From UBA6772 sp965183875 (GTDB taxonomy: Bacteria > Bacteroidota > Bacteroidia > Flavobacteriales > UBA7430): a stretch of DNA of 64,000 bases. The stretch covers positions 1 through 64,000 of the forward strand of contig CBCYMK010000027.1 in assembly GCA_965183875.1 (NCBI GenBank), in the 5' to 3' direction. This document shows, in pieces, positions 51,841-62,600 of the stretch (positions are counted from its first letter, which is position 1; each line of letters opens with the position of its first letter). Position numbers and translations under genes: made by a program. The notes below the pieces were generated by a model. It was not told where the DNA came from, made no database searches, and saw only the letters and a list, made by a program, of their open reading frames with translations.

Positions 51841-52830
51841 ATGAGAGCTAAAAAAGATTACTTTTTAGTGGCCTTAAAAGGGTTTACCATGGGTGCAGCA
51901 AATGTTATCCCCGGAGTTTCTGGAGGTACAATTGCATTGGTAACTGGTATTTATGAAGAACTCATTAATTCCTTAAAATCATTTGATAAAACTGCGCTTA
52001 AGTTATTATTGAAAAGAGATTTATCGGCTCTGCTAAAACATATTAATTTTAAGTTTCTACTATTTTTAGGTATAGGTGTAGCCTCGAGTATCTTCTCTAT
52101 TGCGAAGCTATTTGAATACCTTTTAGTAGAACACCCAGTAAAAATATGGGCATTCTTTTTTGGACTTATTGTAGCCTCGGTTTACTATATTGGAAAAACT
52201 GTAACTAAATGGAAATTAGCAACCTGTATCTTCTTTGTTCTAGGTAGTTTAATAGCTCTATCTATAGCTTTCGTAAACCCAGCTCCTACACCAAACAGCA
52301 ACTATTTATTCGTTTTCTTTTGTGGGGTAATAGGTATTAGCGGTATGCTCTTACCAGGCCTTTCAGGCTCCTATATATTAATGCTTTTAGGAAACTACAA
52401 ATTACTAATGGTCGATTCTATAAACGCATTATCTACTGCACTTAAAATGAGTCTTTCTGGAGATTTCTCATTTTTAAGTAACCCTATACAAACGGAAGGA
52501 CTAATTCACTTTGGTTTATTTTTAGGAGGTTCTGTTTTTGGAATGATTAGTTTTGCACAAGTTATTGCCTGGATATTTAATCGTTACAAAGATCAAACAA
52601 TCTCTATTTTAACAGGATTTGTCTTTGGGTCCTTAGCTATTATATGGCCTTGGAAAAACACAGTTACAGATCCTAACACGCTTAACCGTCACGGAGAAGA
52701 AATGATTATTGGTTACCAAAGATATATACCACAGGCTTTAGATAGACCTACTGTTTTGGCTATTGTTTGTATCCTAGGCGGAATAGCTTGTATTTGGGCA
52801 GTTGAAAAAATGGCTGAAAAACAGAATTGA
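51841..52830 (+). CDS. DUF368 (PopT-type) membrane protein
   Basis: 329 residues, about eight to ten helices. KGFTMGAANVIPGVSGGTIALVTGIYEELI and GMLLPGLSGSYILMLLGNY are the twin DUF368 glycine/proline blocks. Members of this family translocate undecaprenyl phosphate back across the membrane in other bacteria. It starts 6 bp after the rhodanese and its stop overlaps the aroE start. Confidence 0.87.
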   Translation: MRAKKDYFLVALKGFTMGAANVIPGVSGGTIALVTGIYEELINSLKSFDKTALKLLLKRDLSALLKHINFKFLLFLGIGVASSIFSIAKLFEYLLVEHPVKIWAFFFGLIVASVYYIGKTVTKWKLATCIFFVLGSLIALSIAFVNPAPTPNSNYLFVFFCGVIGISGMLLPGLSGSYILMLLGNYKLLMVDSINALSTALKMSLSGDFSFLSNPIQTEGLIHFGLFLGGSVFGMISFAQVIAWIFNRYKDQTISILTGFVFGSLAIIWPWKNTVTDPNTLNRHGEEMIIGYQRYIPQALDRPTVLAIVCILGGIACIWAVEKMAEKQN

Positions 52831-53559
52831 TGAATAATTTCGGATTACTAGGGAATACCTTATCACATTCTTTTTCAAAATCTTATTTTGATGAAAAATT
52901 CAAAAAAGAAAATATACCCTCATCATCATACGAAAATATTGAGTTAGGTAATATTGACCTTTTTAAAGACCTAATAGACAATAAACAATTTAAAGGACTA
53001 AACGTTACCATACCTTATAAGGAAAAGATCATTCCTTTTCTTGATTCCTTGAGTTTAGAAGCAGAAAAAATTGGAGCTGTAAATACTATACAATTTAAAG
53101 ACGGTAAATTAATTGGCCATAATACCGACCATATAGGATTCAAAAATTCTATTAAACCATTTTTAGAAAACACCATGGAAAGGGCCTTAATTTTAGGTAG
53201 TGGTGGTGCCTCGAAAGCAATTGTTTATGCTTTAAACAATATAGGAATAGACTGTTTAAACCGTTTCTAGAACTCCTGCTAAAAATCAGTTAGCCTATAC
53301 TGACTTAAATGATTATGTGCTCAAACATCATCTATTAATTGTAAACACCACACCTTTAGGTACAACACCCAACACATTAGAATGCCCTGAAATACCATAT
53401 AAATACTTAACTAAAAACCATTTATTAGTCGATTTAATATACAATCCTAGCGAAACACTTTTCTTACAAAAAGGAAAAGAAATGAATACGCGTATATTAA
53501 ATGGTAATGCAATGTTAGTACATCAGGCAGAAGAGTCTTGGAAGATCTGGAACTCTTAA
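52830..53559 (+). pseudogene. aroE: Shikimate dehydrogenase broken by a +1 frameshift
   Basis: The 5' part encodes LSHSFSKSYF, the catalytic Lys in NVTIPYKE, GAVNTIQ and GHNTDHIGF, then a GSGGASKA NADP loop, and stops at 53268-53270. The next frame continues the protein from 53263 (VSRTPAKNQLAY) through NTTPLGT and NGNAMLVHQAEESW to 53559. Removing one base at about 53259-53262 restores a full AroE of about 242 residues. It may be a real mutation or a sequencing error. The 3' end overlaps the convergent SCO gene by 4 bp. Confidence 0.85.
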
Positions 53560-54224
53560 ATATATTCTAGTCTTAGAATTTGAATATCCCTTTTTAAACG
53601 CTCCATATCTTCGGGTAGAGTTCCATCATAATAACCTCTAATTCTTTGTTTTTTATCCATCAACATGAAATTTTCGGTATGAATAAAATCTCTTTCCCCA
53701 CCGTCACCCTCAGTTAATACTGCAAAGTAGGATTTACGTGCCAGATCGTAAATAACTTCTTTTTCACCAGTTAATAAAAGCCATTTATCAGAATTTATTT
53801 GATACTTGTCAGCATAATCTCGTAGTACACTTATCGAGTCCACCTCTGGGTAAACAGTATGAGAAACAAACATAATATCCTCATCCTCCAAATAAAAATC
53901 GTGTAGTATTTTCATTTGAGTAGTCATCTTAGGGCAAATATTCCCACAGGTAGTAAAGAAGAAATCTGCAACATATATCTTACCATCTACAGACTGTAAA
54001 CCTATGGTATCAGCATCTTGATTAAAAAGCTCAAATTCTCCTACGCTATGTTCTAATTCGTAATTACGTACAGACTCATCTACTAATTTGGGATTTACAT
54101 CGGATGGTTGGTACACCTTAAGCTTAGGATCCCTCTTTAACATAGGGTAAACCACGAGCATCCCTACTATTAATACCAGTGCAAAACTTAAAAGTCTATT
54201 TGTATCCCCTGCTTTTGTAGCCAT
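53556..54224 (-). CDS. SCO1/SenC-family copper chaperone
   Basis: 222 residues with an N-terminal membrane anchor (about 10-28). Thioredoxin-like fold with FTTCGNICPKM (CxxxC copper site) and the distal His in FIHTENFML. It delivers copper to the CuA site of cytochrome c oxidase. Convergent with aroE. Confidence 0.9.
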   Translation of the reverse strand: MATKAGDTNRLLSFALVLIVGMLVVYPMLKRDPKLKVYQPSDVNPKLVDESVRNYELEHSVGEFELFNQDADTIGLQSVDGKIYVADFFFTTCGNICPKMTTQMKILHDFYLEDEDIMFVSHTVYPEVDSISVLRDYADKYQINSDKWLLLTGEKEVIYDLARKSYFAVLTEGDGGERDFIHTENFMLMDKKQRIRGYYDGTLPEDMERLKRDIQILRLEYI

Positions 54225-54278
54225 TTTATTTTTTTTTCAAAGTTATGAGATTTTATAAAAGTGTAGCATTTAGAATCT

Positions 54279-54815
54279 TTATTTATTTTTCAGCAAATCC
54301 TTAAATCTCTTATTGAGCTTATCAACTTTTGGAGACACCACAAATTGGCAATAGGGCTGACTCCTATTAAGTTCGAAATATGAATCGTGGAACTCACCAG
54401 CAGAATAAAAATTATTGCGAATTGCGATTTCTGAAACTATAGGATTAGAAAAATTTAATTGGGCTAGAGATTTAGATTTTTCTGCAATTGCTAAGTCAGT
54501 CCTCTTCTCGCAAAATATTACAGATCTATAATGACTACCTACATCGTGGCCTTGCCTATTAAATGTAGTAGGGTCGTGAATTTCCCAAAAAACTAGTAAT
54601 AGATCATCTAAACAAATAAGGGAAGAATCGAATACAATTTCACAAACCTCTACATGTTTTGTAGAGCCACTACAAACTTGCTCCCAACTTGGATTTACTT
54701 CGGCTCCTCCAGAATAACCAGAGCGCACCGAAGAAACGCCAATTATACGATTATAAACCGCTTCTAAACACCAAAAACATCCACCTCCAAGAGTAACTTT
54801 TTCAAGATTATCCAT
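54279..54815 (-). CDS. msrA: Peptide-methionine (S)-S-oxide reductase
   Basis: 178 residues. GGGCFWCLEAVYNRIIGV contains the catalytic Cys of the GCFW motif; RSGYSGG, HDPTTFNRQGHDVGSHYRS and YFELNRSQPYCQFVVSPK are family blocks. It repairs oxidised methionine in the cytoplasm. Confidence 0.95.
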   Translation of the reverse strand: MDNLEKVTLGGGCFWCLEAVYNRIIGVSSVRSGYSGGAEVNPSWEQVCSGSTKHVEVCEIVFDSSLICLDDLLLVFWEIHDPTTFNRQGHDVGSHYRSVIFCEKRTDLAIAEKSKSLAQLNFSNPIVSEIAIRNNFYSAGEFHDSYFELNRSQPYCQFVVSPKVDKLNKRFKDLLKNK

Positions 54816-54937
54816 AACAACTAAATTAAATCTCTATATACAATTAAGCAACAAGTAATTAGAACAAACAATTTTATAAAATTTGAGAACAAAACCTAGC
54901 TCAAATTGGTTATATTTATTGGACTAAAAAAACAAAT

Positions 54938-56563
54938 ATGAAAAAGACGTACTTTTTACTAGCAGGTATCTTTGCACTTAGCTTATCTGTTACGACACAA
55001 GCCCAAACACGTTATCTAGACGATATTGGAACCGAAATCTCGGTAAGCCCAAACATTAACTATGGGAACAACGTAGGTATACTTACTCAAACTCCAGCAC
55101 TGGAAGGACTCTATATGGATGCCTACCAACTAAGTGGAGATACAACGACTAATAAACCTGTTGTAATAATGTTACATACTGGTTCATTTTTACCTGCTAT
55201 TATAAATGGGCAAGCTACAGGTGGAAGAACCGATGCTGCAATAGTTGAAATGTGTGAACGATTTGCTAAGAAAGGATATTTGGCAATTGCGCTTAGCTAC
55301 CGTTTAGGGTGGAACCCAGTTTCTACATCTGAAGATGTTAGAAGAAGTACACTTATACAGGCAGCCTATAGAAGCTTACAAGATGTTAAAACTGCTGTAC
55401 GATATTTAAGAAAATCGGTTGCCGAAGAAGGTAACCCTTATGGTATTGGAGATAAATTTGCTGTAGGTGGTTATGGTACCGGAGGATATATAGCACTCTC
55501 AATGGCTACTCTTAACAACTACGAATCGGAGCTATTAATGCCTAAATTTACAGACACGTCTGAGGAAACCATTGCCATATATGGTCAACCTGTACCGTAT
55601 ATTGTTCAATCTATAATGGGGAACTTTGAGGCGACAGACTATGGTTATATGACTGTGGCTATTGACGATAGCACAAGTATGGAAGTGCCTCTTTGTGTAC
55701 CTAACCACGTAGGGTATAGCTCAGAAATAGACATGGCCTTTAATGCTGGAGGTGCTCTTCCAGACATTTCATGGTTAGAAGCAGGTGAAGTACCTATTGC
55801 ATCAATGCAATGTATTATGGACCCTGATGCTCCTTTCGGAGAAGGGAGTGTAATTGTACCTACTACAGGAGAGTTTGTTATCACTGCACATGGATCTGAG
55901 ATGATTCAACAAAAAGCAAGTGAATACGGTAATAACGATCTATTTAATGGGTTAACGACTAACCTTACTGATGCTTGGTACCAAAATGGTAATGGAGACG
56001 ATAATGCTGCTGCAAACAACTACACTAGTCAACCTGGGCTTTTTGGAATTGTAACTCCAGCACCATCGGAAACTCCAACTGCATGTGGATTCCAAACGGA
56101 ACAAGGAGCTTCTTGGGACTGGTGGGATAATGAATGGTATGGTCCTCTAGCAGATGGCTACCACGGAACACCAGCAGGAACAATGAGCTGCCTTTCATTA
56201 TTAGGCAACCCTGATATGTCTGAAGCTAAAGGAATGGCAATGGCAGATATGATGTCAGAATTTTTCACTCCTAGAGTATATGTATCTCTTGTAGGTCCTA
56301 TAGAGGATATTGGTTTAGAAGAAGAGCTTGCTTCAGTAGTAAACACCTACCCTAACCCAGCAAATAACTACATCACTATTGATGCTAACAATACTGTTAT
56401 ATCATCAGTGAAATTATATTCTGTAGAAGGTAAACTACTTAGAAACTATGCAACTAATGAATCGACTGTTGTTATAGAAAGAAATGAATTAACAAATGGA
56501 TTGTACTTTATTGAGCTTGAAATTAACAAGCAAACAATAAAAAAGTCAGTGGTTTTTAACTAA
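54938..56563 (+). CDS. Secreted alpha/beta-hydrolase-fold protein with T9SS domain
   Basis: 541 residues: signal peptide (about 1-22), hydrolase-like core with VVIMLHTGSFLP, GYLAIALSYRLGW and FAVGGYGTGGYIAL, then a T9SS sorting domain (about 468-541, YPNPANNYITI). The nucleophile elbow reads GYGTG, so the usual Ser of GxSxG is Gly and ordinary ester hydrolysis is unlikely. A long insertion separates core and tail. Probably a surface or secreted binding protein, or an enzyme with another mechanism. Confidence 0.78.
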   Translation: MKKTYFLLAGIFALSLSVTTQAQTRYLDDIGTEISVSPNINYGNNVGILTQTPALEGLYMDAYQLSGDTTTNKPVVIMLHTGSFLPAIINGQATGGRTDAAIVEMCERFAKKGYLAIALSYRLGWNPVSTSEDVRRSTLIQAAYRSLQDVKTAVRYLRKSVAEEGNPYGIGDKFAVGGYGTGGYIALSMATLNNYESELLMPKFTDTSEETIAIYGQPVPYIVQSIMGNFEATDYGYMTVAIDDSTSMEVPLCVPNHVGYSSEIDMAFNAGGALPDISWLEAGEVPIASMQCIMDPDAPFGEGSVIVPTTGEFVITAHGSEMIQQKASEYGNNDLFNGLTTNLTDAWYQNGNGDDNAAANNYTSQPGLFGIVTPAPSETPTACGFQTEQGASWDWWDNEWYGPLADGYHGTPAGTMSCLSLLGNPDMSEAKGMAMADMMSEFFTPRVYVSLVGPIEDIGLEEELASVVNTYPNPANNYITIDANNTVISSVKLYSVEGKLLRNYATNESTVVIERNELTNGLYFIELEINKQTIKKSVVFN

Positions 56564-56580
56564 ACTACCAGCTATTCTAA

Positions 56581-56614
56581 AAAGGGATTCTTGAAAAAGA
56601 ATCCCTTTTTTTTT
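56581..56614 (+). terminator. Rho-independent terminator after T9SS protein gene
   Basis: Perfect 12-bp stem AAAGGGATTCTT/AAGAATCCCTTT with a GAAA tetraloop and nine T. Confidence 0.94.
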
Positions 56615-56661
56615 GGTCATAAATTGATATCTTAGAACCGTCTTTACAAGAAAAAAACAAT

Positions 56662-56796
56662 ATGAAAAAGCTATTTATATTTTTATGTTTTGTTCAAACG
56701 AAATTTCTTGCATCTCAATACAGTAGGCAAAAAAAATCAAGCAGACAAAACTATAATTTATCCAAAAGAAAACAGTCTCAACTTTTAAATTTATGA
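56662..56796 (+). CDS. Possible 44-residue exported peptide
   Basis: A short frame starting MKKLFIFLCFVQTKFLAS, which looks like a signal peptide, followed by a basic Ser/Gln-rich tail (QYSRQKKSSRQNYNL). It lies alone after a terminator in a 272-bp gap. It may be a small secreted peptide or the frameshifted start of a lost gene. Only weak support. Confidence 0.3.
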   Translation: MKKLFIFLCFVQTKFLASQYSRQKKSSRQNYNLSKRKQSQLLNL

Positions 56797-56835
56797 TAAT
56801 GGCATAGTAGAAAATAGAATTGCTATAAGAGATTA

Positions 56836-57585
56836 TTAACCTCTGGACCTATACTCTGAAAGTACAATTGCCGTAGCAGTGGCTACATTTAAAGAATCGA
56901 CACCTGACTTAGAAAATGTAGGAATGGTTACTTTTTTGGATACCAAACTCAAAATCTCATCAGAAATACCGTGAGATTCACTACCCATTAGAAGAACCGT
57001 TTTTTCTGAAAAATCAGTACTATAAATAGAATCACCGTTTAAATCGCTGGCATAAATTGTATGAGATTTTAAATTACATAACATCTCACTTAAATCACCA
57101 TAAAACAACTGAACCTTGTTTATAGAACCCATTGCAGACTGAACTGTTTTAGGGTTATACTGATCAACGGTATTGGAAGTACATAAAATAGAATTTACAC
57201 CAAACCAATCGGCTAAACGAATAATAGTCCCCAAATTACCAGGGTCGTTTATGCCATCTACAGCCAAAACTAAAGCCTGATTTGAAACCTCATCAAAAGA
57301 GCTTTCTTTTTTTTGCTTTAATACTAACAGCACCTCATTAGGTGTTTTTAAGGTAGAAACTTGAGCTAAATCTTTTTCTGTTAACACAAAACAATTTCCC
57401 CCTTTTAAATAACTAGGATTCTGCTTAAACCATGAATCTAAAGCATACAACTCAACAAAAGGTAGTGAAGATTGCAACATTTCGGCGACTATCTTCTTCC
57501 CTTCAACAACAAAAAGGCCCGAATTTAATCGTTCCTTTTTACGTTGAAGTCCTCTTAACTTCTTTATTTGACTTTTACTGAGCAT
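56836..57585 (-). CDS. TrmH-family RNA 2'-O-methyltransferase
   Basis: 249 residues of the SPOUT class. NDPGNLGTIIRLADWFG (motif 1), VLLMGSESHGIS (motif 2) and IPTFSKSGVDSLNVATATAIVLSEY (motif 3) form the knotted SAM site; an N-terminal substrate-binding domain precedes them. It probably modifies rRNA or tRNA ribose; target unknown. Confidence 0.92.
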   Translation of the reverse strand: MLSKSQIKKLRGLQRKKERLNSGLFVVEGKKIVAEMLQSSLPFVELYALDSWFKQNPSYLKGGNCFVLTEKDLAQVSTLKTPNEVLLVLKQKKESSFDEVSNQALVLAVDGINDPGNLGTIIRLADWFGVNSILCTSNTVDQYNPKTVQSAMGSINKVQLFYGDLSEMLCNLKSHTIYASDLNGDSIYSTDFSEKTVLLMGSESHGISDEILSLVSKKVTIPTFSKSGVDSLNVATATAIVLSEYRSRG

Positions 57586-57603
57586 ATACCATATTGGAAC
57601 TAA

Positions 57604-58665
57604 TTACTCCCCTTCCTTCATTAGGCGTTGAGTAGTATAATTTCTCCAACGCTCCAATACATCTACAAAGTCTGCTGGCAATTCAGAATCAAACTCTGTA
57701 TACTTTTCGTCGTTAGGGTGATGAAACCCAAGTGTTTTAGCGTGAAGTGCATGGCGAGGCATAGCCTTGAAACAATTTTGAACAAACTGCTTATATTTTG
57801 AGAATGTAGTCCCTCTTAATACTTTATCTCCCCCATAGGTATCATCGTTAAATAAGGGGTGTCCTATATGTTTAAAGTGAGCTCTAATTTGATGCGTACG
57901 CCCAGTTTCTAATCTACATTCTACTAGGGTAACATAACCAAAACGTTCTAATACGGTATAATGAGTAACCGCATGTCGTCCATATTCCTCCTCTGGAGGA
58001 AATACATCCATCACTTTTCTATTGCGTAAACTCCTACCTATATTCCCAGTAATAGTCCCTTCATCTTCATCAAAATCACCCCATACTAAAGCACGGTAAC
58101 GGCGTGAGGTGGTACGATCGAAAAATTGTTTTTGAAGATGAATCAGCGCTGGTTCTGTTTTAGCCACAACTAAAATACCAGAGGTGTTTTTATCAATTCT
58201 ATGGACTAAACCAGGTCGAGTTTCATCATCACAATCTGCGAGTTTATTAATATGAAACTTAAGTGCATTTAACATAGTCCCAGTAAAATGCCCATAACTA
58301 GGGTGAACCACCATTCCAGGTTCCTTATTCACTATAACTAAATGATCATCCTCATACATTATATTAATGGGAATGTCTTGCGCAACGAGTCTAGTATCTA
58401 ACTTAGGAAAATCCTTTACGATGCGAATAACATCGTTAGGTTTAATCTTATAACTCGATTTTACAGGCTCATCGTTTACCAGCACAAAGCCGGTATCTGC
58501 CAGTTTCTGTACTTTAGTACGAGTCATATTTGCAATCTGAGCAGCCATAAACTTATCGACTCTCATTGTTACTTGTCCATCTTCTACCACTTGCTTAAAA
58601 TGCTCATAAGCAAGTTCTCCATCGAGTACAATAGAGACTTCTTTATCTTCTTCTTTTTCCTTCAT
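57604..58665 (-). CDS. RluA/RluD-family pseudouridine synthase
   Basis: 353 residues. An S4 RNA-binding domain at about 30-100 precedes the catalytic domain, where GLVHRIDKNTSGILVVAK (about 150) contains the catalytic Asp. RLETGRTHQIRAHFKHIGHPLFND is also conserved. Architecture suggests an RluD-like enzyme acting on 23S rRNA. It lies 1 bp from the PASTA gene. Confidence 0.93.
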   Translation of the reverse strand: MKEKEEDKEVSIVLDGELAYEHFKQVVEDGQVTMRVDKFMAAQIANMTRTKVQKLADTGFVLVNDEPVKSSYKIKPNDVIRIVKDFPKLDTRLVAQDIPINIMYEDDHLVIVNKEPGMVVHPSYGHFTGTMLNALKFHINKLADCDDETRPGLVHRIDKNTSGILVVAKTEPALIHLQKQFFDRTTSRRYRALVWGDFDEDEGTITGNIGRSLRNRKVMDVFPPEEEYGRHAVTHYTVLERFGYVTLVECRLETGRTHQIRAHFKHIGHPLFNDDTYGGDKVLRGTTFSKYKQFVQNCFKAMPRHALHAKTLGFHHPNDEKYTEFDSELPADFVDVLERWRNYTTQRLMKEGE

Positions 58666-58666
58666 C

Positions 58667-59482
58667 TTAATTATTTAAGATACTGTCTAACCTAGCTTTT
58701 AAGCTATCTACACGCATTAATTCTAAGGTATCAACTGCTAGAGTTGAACTATCTTCTGTAAACCATAGGTTCACAAAAGAACCTAGGTTAATTTCTTCGG
58801 TTTCTTCTGTAGGAGATTGTTTATAAACAAAAGACTTTAAGGTATCAACCACAGAACTGTCATAATAAAACTCCCCTATATTTAAAGAGCTGTTTTGTAA
58901 TTTTGAGGCTATATTTTTATTTAAATAGCCAATTAAATTAGGCATACTAATTTGCATCCCCTTACCGTTACCTAAAACTAAATCTAGTTTTGAAGACTTT
59001 TCCAATTTATCGCCAACTTGTACTTCCTTGCCACTATAACGAATTCCTAAAACAACATTGGCGTGGGCATCATTTTTATAAATAAACTTACCAATTCTAA
59101 ACCCTTTGGCTTTTAACTCAGATAAATATTGTCTTGAAGACCTATCTGTATAATCGGGAATAGAAATTAGACTTACGTTTATGGGGTTTACAGTGAGTAA
59201 AATTTCTCTATTATTTTTCACTCTCGAATGTGCTAAAGGCAACTGACCAATTACAGAACCTCTAGGGAAAGACGCATTGTAGGCTCCAGAATCAACTACA
59301 GCGTAACGAAGGTCTAGTTTACTTAATGTATCTGCGACTTCGTAAATAGAATAACTAGATAAATTAGGTACTAAAATAGTATCTCCATGAAGCGTCAACT
59401 TCTCTAAACTTACCAGAGAAGCGTATATTGCTCCTGAAAGGAATAATAAGCCTAAACACAAATGAACGAACAATCGTTTCAT
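58667..59482 (-). CDS. PASTA-domain protein
   Basis: 271 residues with an N-terminal membrane anchor (about 4-22) and three PASTA repeats (about 37-110, 110-180 and 183-250), recognised by VPNLSSYSIYEVADTL and MPNLIGYLNKNIASKL. No kinase domain is attached, as is normal in Bacteroidota, where it pairs with an RluA-type gene. It likely binds cell-wall fragments in the periplasm; role unproven. Confidence 0.87.
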   Translation of the reverse strand: MKRLFVHLCLGLLFLSGAIYASLVSLEKLTLHGDTILVPNLSSYSIYEVADTLSKLDLRYAVVDSGAYNASFPRGSVIGQLPLAHSRVKNNREILLTVNPINVSLISIPDYTDRSSRQYLSELKAKGFRIGKFIYKNDAHANVVLGIRYSGKEVQVGDKLEKSSKLDLVLGNGKGMQISMPNLIGYLNKNIASKLQNSSLNIGEFYYDSSVVDTLKSFVYKQSPTEETEEINLGSFVNLWFTEDSSTLAVDTLELMRVDSLKARLDSILNN

Positions 59483-59680
59483 ATTTTATTGTGGTATTTC
59501 TAAAAAGATTTTTTGAGTTTACACTATATAAACCCACTCCACTATTCTTAGTCTAAAAGAATGCACAAATATAGAAAAAGCTGTACGAACAAGTAAAAGA
59601 GTTATTTATATTTATTGTTTATTTTAAAAACCACAGACACTTAAAAATCAAATCTTTAACTCGGAAATTTTTAAAGTATT

Positions 59681-62600
59681 TTACTCAGCAGAATTACGCC
59701 AATTAAACATACCTAAGAACTTCTGCCACATATCAGAAAAATCATCAAACTCATCCCTATAAAACAAACCTACTCCAGTGGTGTAATTACTAGCATCATC
59801 TTGTAGCTGAAAACTCTCTTCCAGGTTTCTAAAAGCCAATAATTTTAACTTACCATCTTCATTTATTTGATACTCTACTTTAAAATCGCCTATTATACGG
59901 GTTGTATTTTGCGCTGGTTGGGTTCCTATATTTCCATTAAAAGTAATGCGATCGTTTACTTTCATATTATTCATCAATAGCTCAAACTCTTTGGTACTCA
60001 AAGTATCTCCTTGATTAGGGTGGTATTTAAAGCCTAAATCGAACTGATCGGTAAACTGCGACATCCAATTAGACAACTGATTACTCAATACTTCAGTCCC
60101 TGTAGAAAGAGTGGTACTTAAATAGTCGACATCCGTATTTTGTATATCATCTGTACTCATAAAACTATTCAATACAAGCAGAGATAAAAACTGCTGTGTT
60201 TTCTTCTCTTCTGTATTAGTTCTTTCATCTAATATCCTATTAATAAGATCGTCCCCTTTAGGGATTTTAATATCAAACTCTATGGTAGGTTGAAGCAGAT
60301 CCCCTGACATAAGCATGCTACAATCAACATCAGTTTTACGATTGTACTCGGGAGCTAAATCGCTAATATTTGTATTTACAGTATAACGGGCGTTCAAATC
60401 CATTTGTGCAGCATATGGGTTACCATCCCAAACCATTTTAGCACCATTAACGATTTCGAATTTCTTATTTACAAAATTTTGTAAGGTGAATAAATAATTA
60501 CCTTGACTAAGGGTATAATCGCCAAACATATACACCTCTTCGGCAGCATTTACACCTAAATTAATAAACCCATTCCCTACTGCAGTAATCTTATCACCTA
60601 GAGATTCATCAAAAATAATATTCACCTCTGCCTCTTCAGTAATTTCAAAATTCATATCTATTAGTAAGCCCGACTCAGACTTTACTACTTCAGAGAGTGT
60701 CCACAATGTATCTTTTGCACTTTCATCTTTATCAATAAAATGAACAAAACTTAGCTCTTCTAAAGACTCTTTGTCATCCAAGGGAATAAAAAGAGAAGTA
60801 CCATTGTTTGTTTTAGCATTTATATCAATTTCAATAGCTGTAAAAGGGCCACTAAAAATTGCTTCTCCGGTAGCTAAAGCCCTACCATAGTACGCCTCAT
60901 CTCTATAAGCATCAGTATTTAAACACAATAAACTATCGGCCTTGAGGTTTAAATCTAAGGCAAAATCTTGTAGCTTGTGATGCAATAACTCACCGGATAA
61001 AACCCCAGTTCCAATTTTCTGTTCCTCTAAGACACTAACAAAATTAAAATCTAGAAATTCTATATGTCTATCACTCAACCTAAGATGTACCTGATCACTA
61101 GCATTCAAAGCTATATTCAAATAAGGAACTTTTAGTGAAACATCATCGAGCCATAACTCACCGTCGAATATTGGAGATTTAATATCTCCATGGAAATTTA
61201 AAGCCCCCATTCCACTACCGCTAAAATCATCGGTAATACTTTCTAAATAGCTTTGTAAATGTTGTACATCTAGCTGGCGGACATCAATATCGAGATTGAA
61301 ATTATTGGAATCTAGTAATGTAAAGTAATCTCCTTTTATATCTATAGTCTTATTAATTCCCTTAAAAACTTGACCTGAAATTTGCTGAGCTTCTAATTCA
61401 CTATTATATAAAACTTGAAGCTCTACATCTCCAAAAGGATAATGGTTTATATATAAATTATTAGAGGCTATATTGGAAGTCAACTTTGGATTAGTAGTAC
61501 AATCAAGCAGTTTAAACTCCCCTGTTAATCTTCCATCAATACTAGATCTAGCTTCAACCAACCAGGGATTAACATTCTGAAACTCGAACTCATCTACAAA
61601 TAAATTCAATTCATCTAAATCGGACGATTTAGTATACTTAAGTTCTATGTTCTGATTATTAGAATTCAACAAAACATTAGTATTTGTAAGTCCATTAGCA
61701 TGGTAATAAAAGGAGGAGTTCTCATTTAAGGTCCATAGGGTGTCAGCAAAATAAAACTGACTATCCTCCAGGTCTAAAGTAAGAGACTGCTTGTCGATAT
61801 GTGCATTTGCCTTAACTATACCATCAAACTTTATAGAATCGTTACTTGTCCAAGCTAAGGCATAACGCCAATCTCCATTAGTACCAATTTGATCTAATTC
61901 AATATTTTCAAATTTCTTTTCTAAATTATAATCTAACTGAGAGCTAAGAAGGTCAACTTTCCAATATTCTGAAGTAGCGATAGAGCTGATTTTCAAATCT
62001 CGAGAAAGCCAATCGCCCCAGCCCAAATTAGGACTCGTTATAGTTAGGTCTAAGCCCTGGTCTTTTGTATTAAACAAACCATAAATATGTGCACCATCGC
62101 CAAGGTATAAATTAGGCAGTAGCAACTCTGTTAATGCAGAACTATTAAATACTTCAATAGAAAAATTAAAATTTTGTTGCTTAGCCACCGCAGAAGGCAT
62201 TAATGGAAAATGAGGAGCTAAATAGGCTAAAAAAGAAGGATATAAATTGGGTATATCTATAATACCATCTAGCTGAGCTATAGCAAAATCTGATGATAAG
62301 GTAAGTGTATCACCAAGTACAGATTTAGAGGAATTAAACAATAAATCGTTGAAATGATAATAGGAATCGTCAGTTTCTAAACTGGTAAAATATACACCTA
62401 AAGCTCCTTCGATATTAGACCAGTTATCGCCAACTAAATTCATTTCTATAAGACTAGATAAACGAGCCTTAGATTTATTTTCTAGCCAATTTAGCTGAAC
62501 TAAATTCGCCTCTATTATATCGGCAGTAAAATCCATAACCGGTTTGGGCTTAGAGAAATCAACCTCACCCGAAAATTCTAAATCTAAATTAGGGTCATTC

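Noticed and set aside
53255..53261. T TTA AAC slippery heptamer at the aroE break, in the correct frame for programmed -1 frameshifting
   Set aside because: The downstream aroE part is in the +1 frame. A -1 slip leads to a stop after about ten codons, so the heptamer cannot rescue the protein.
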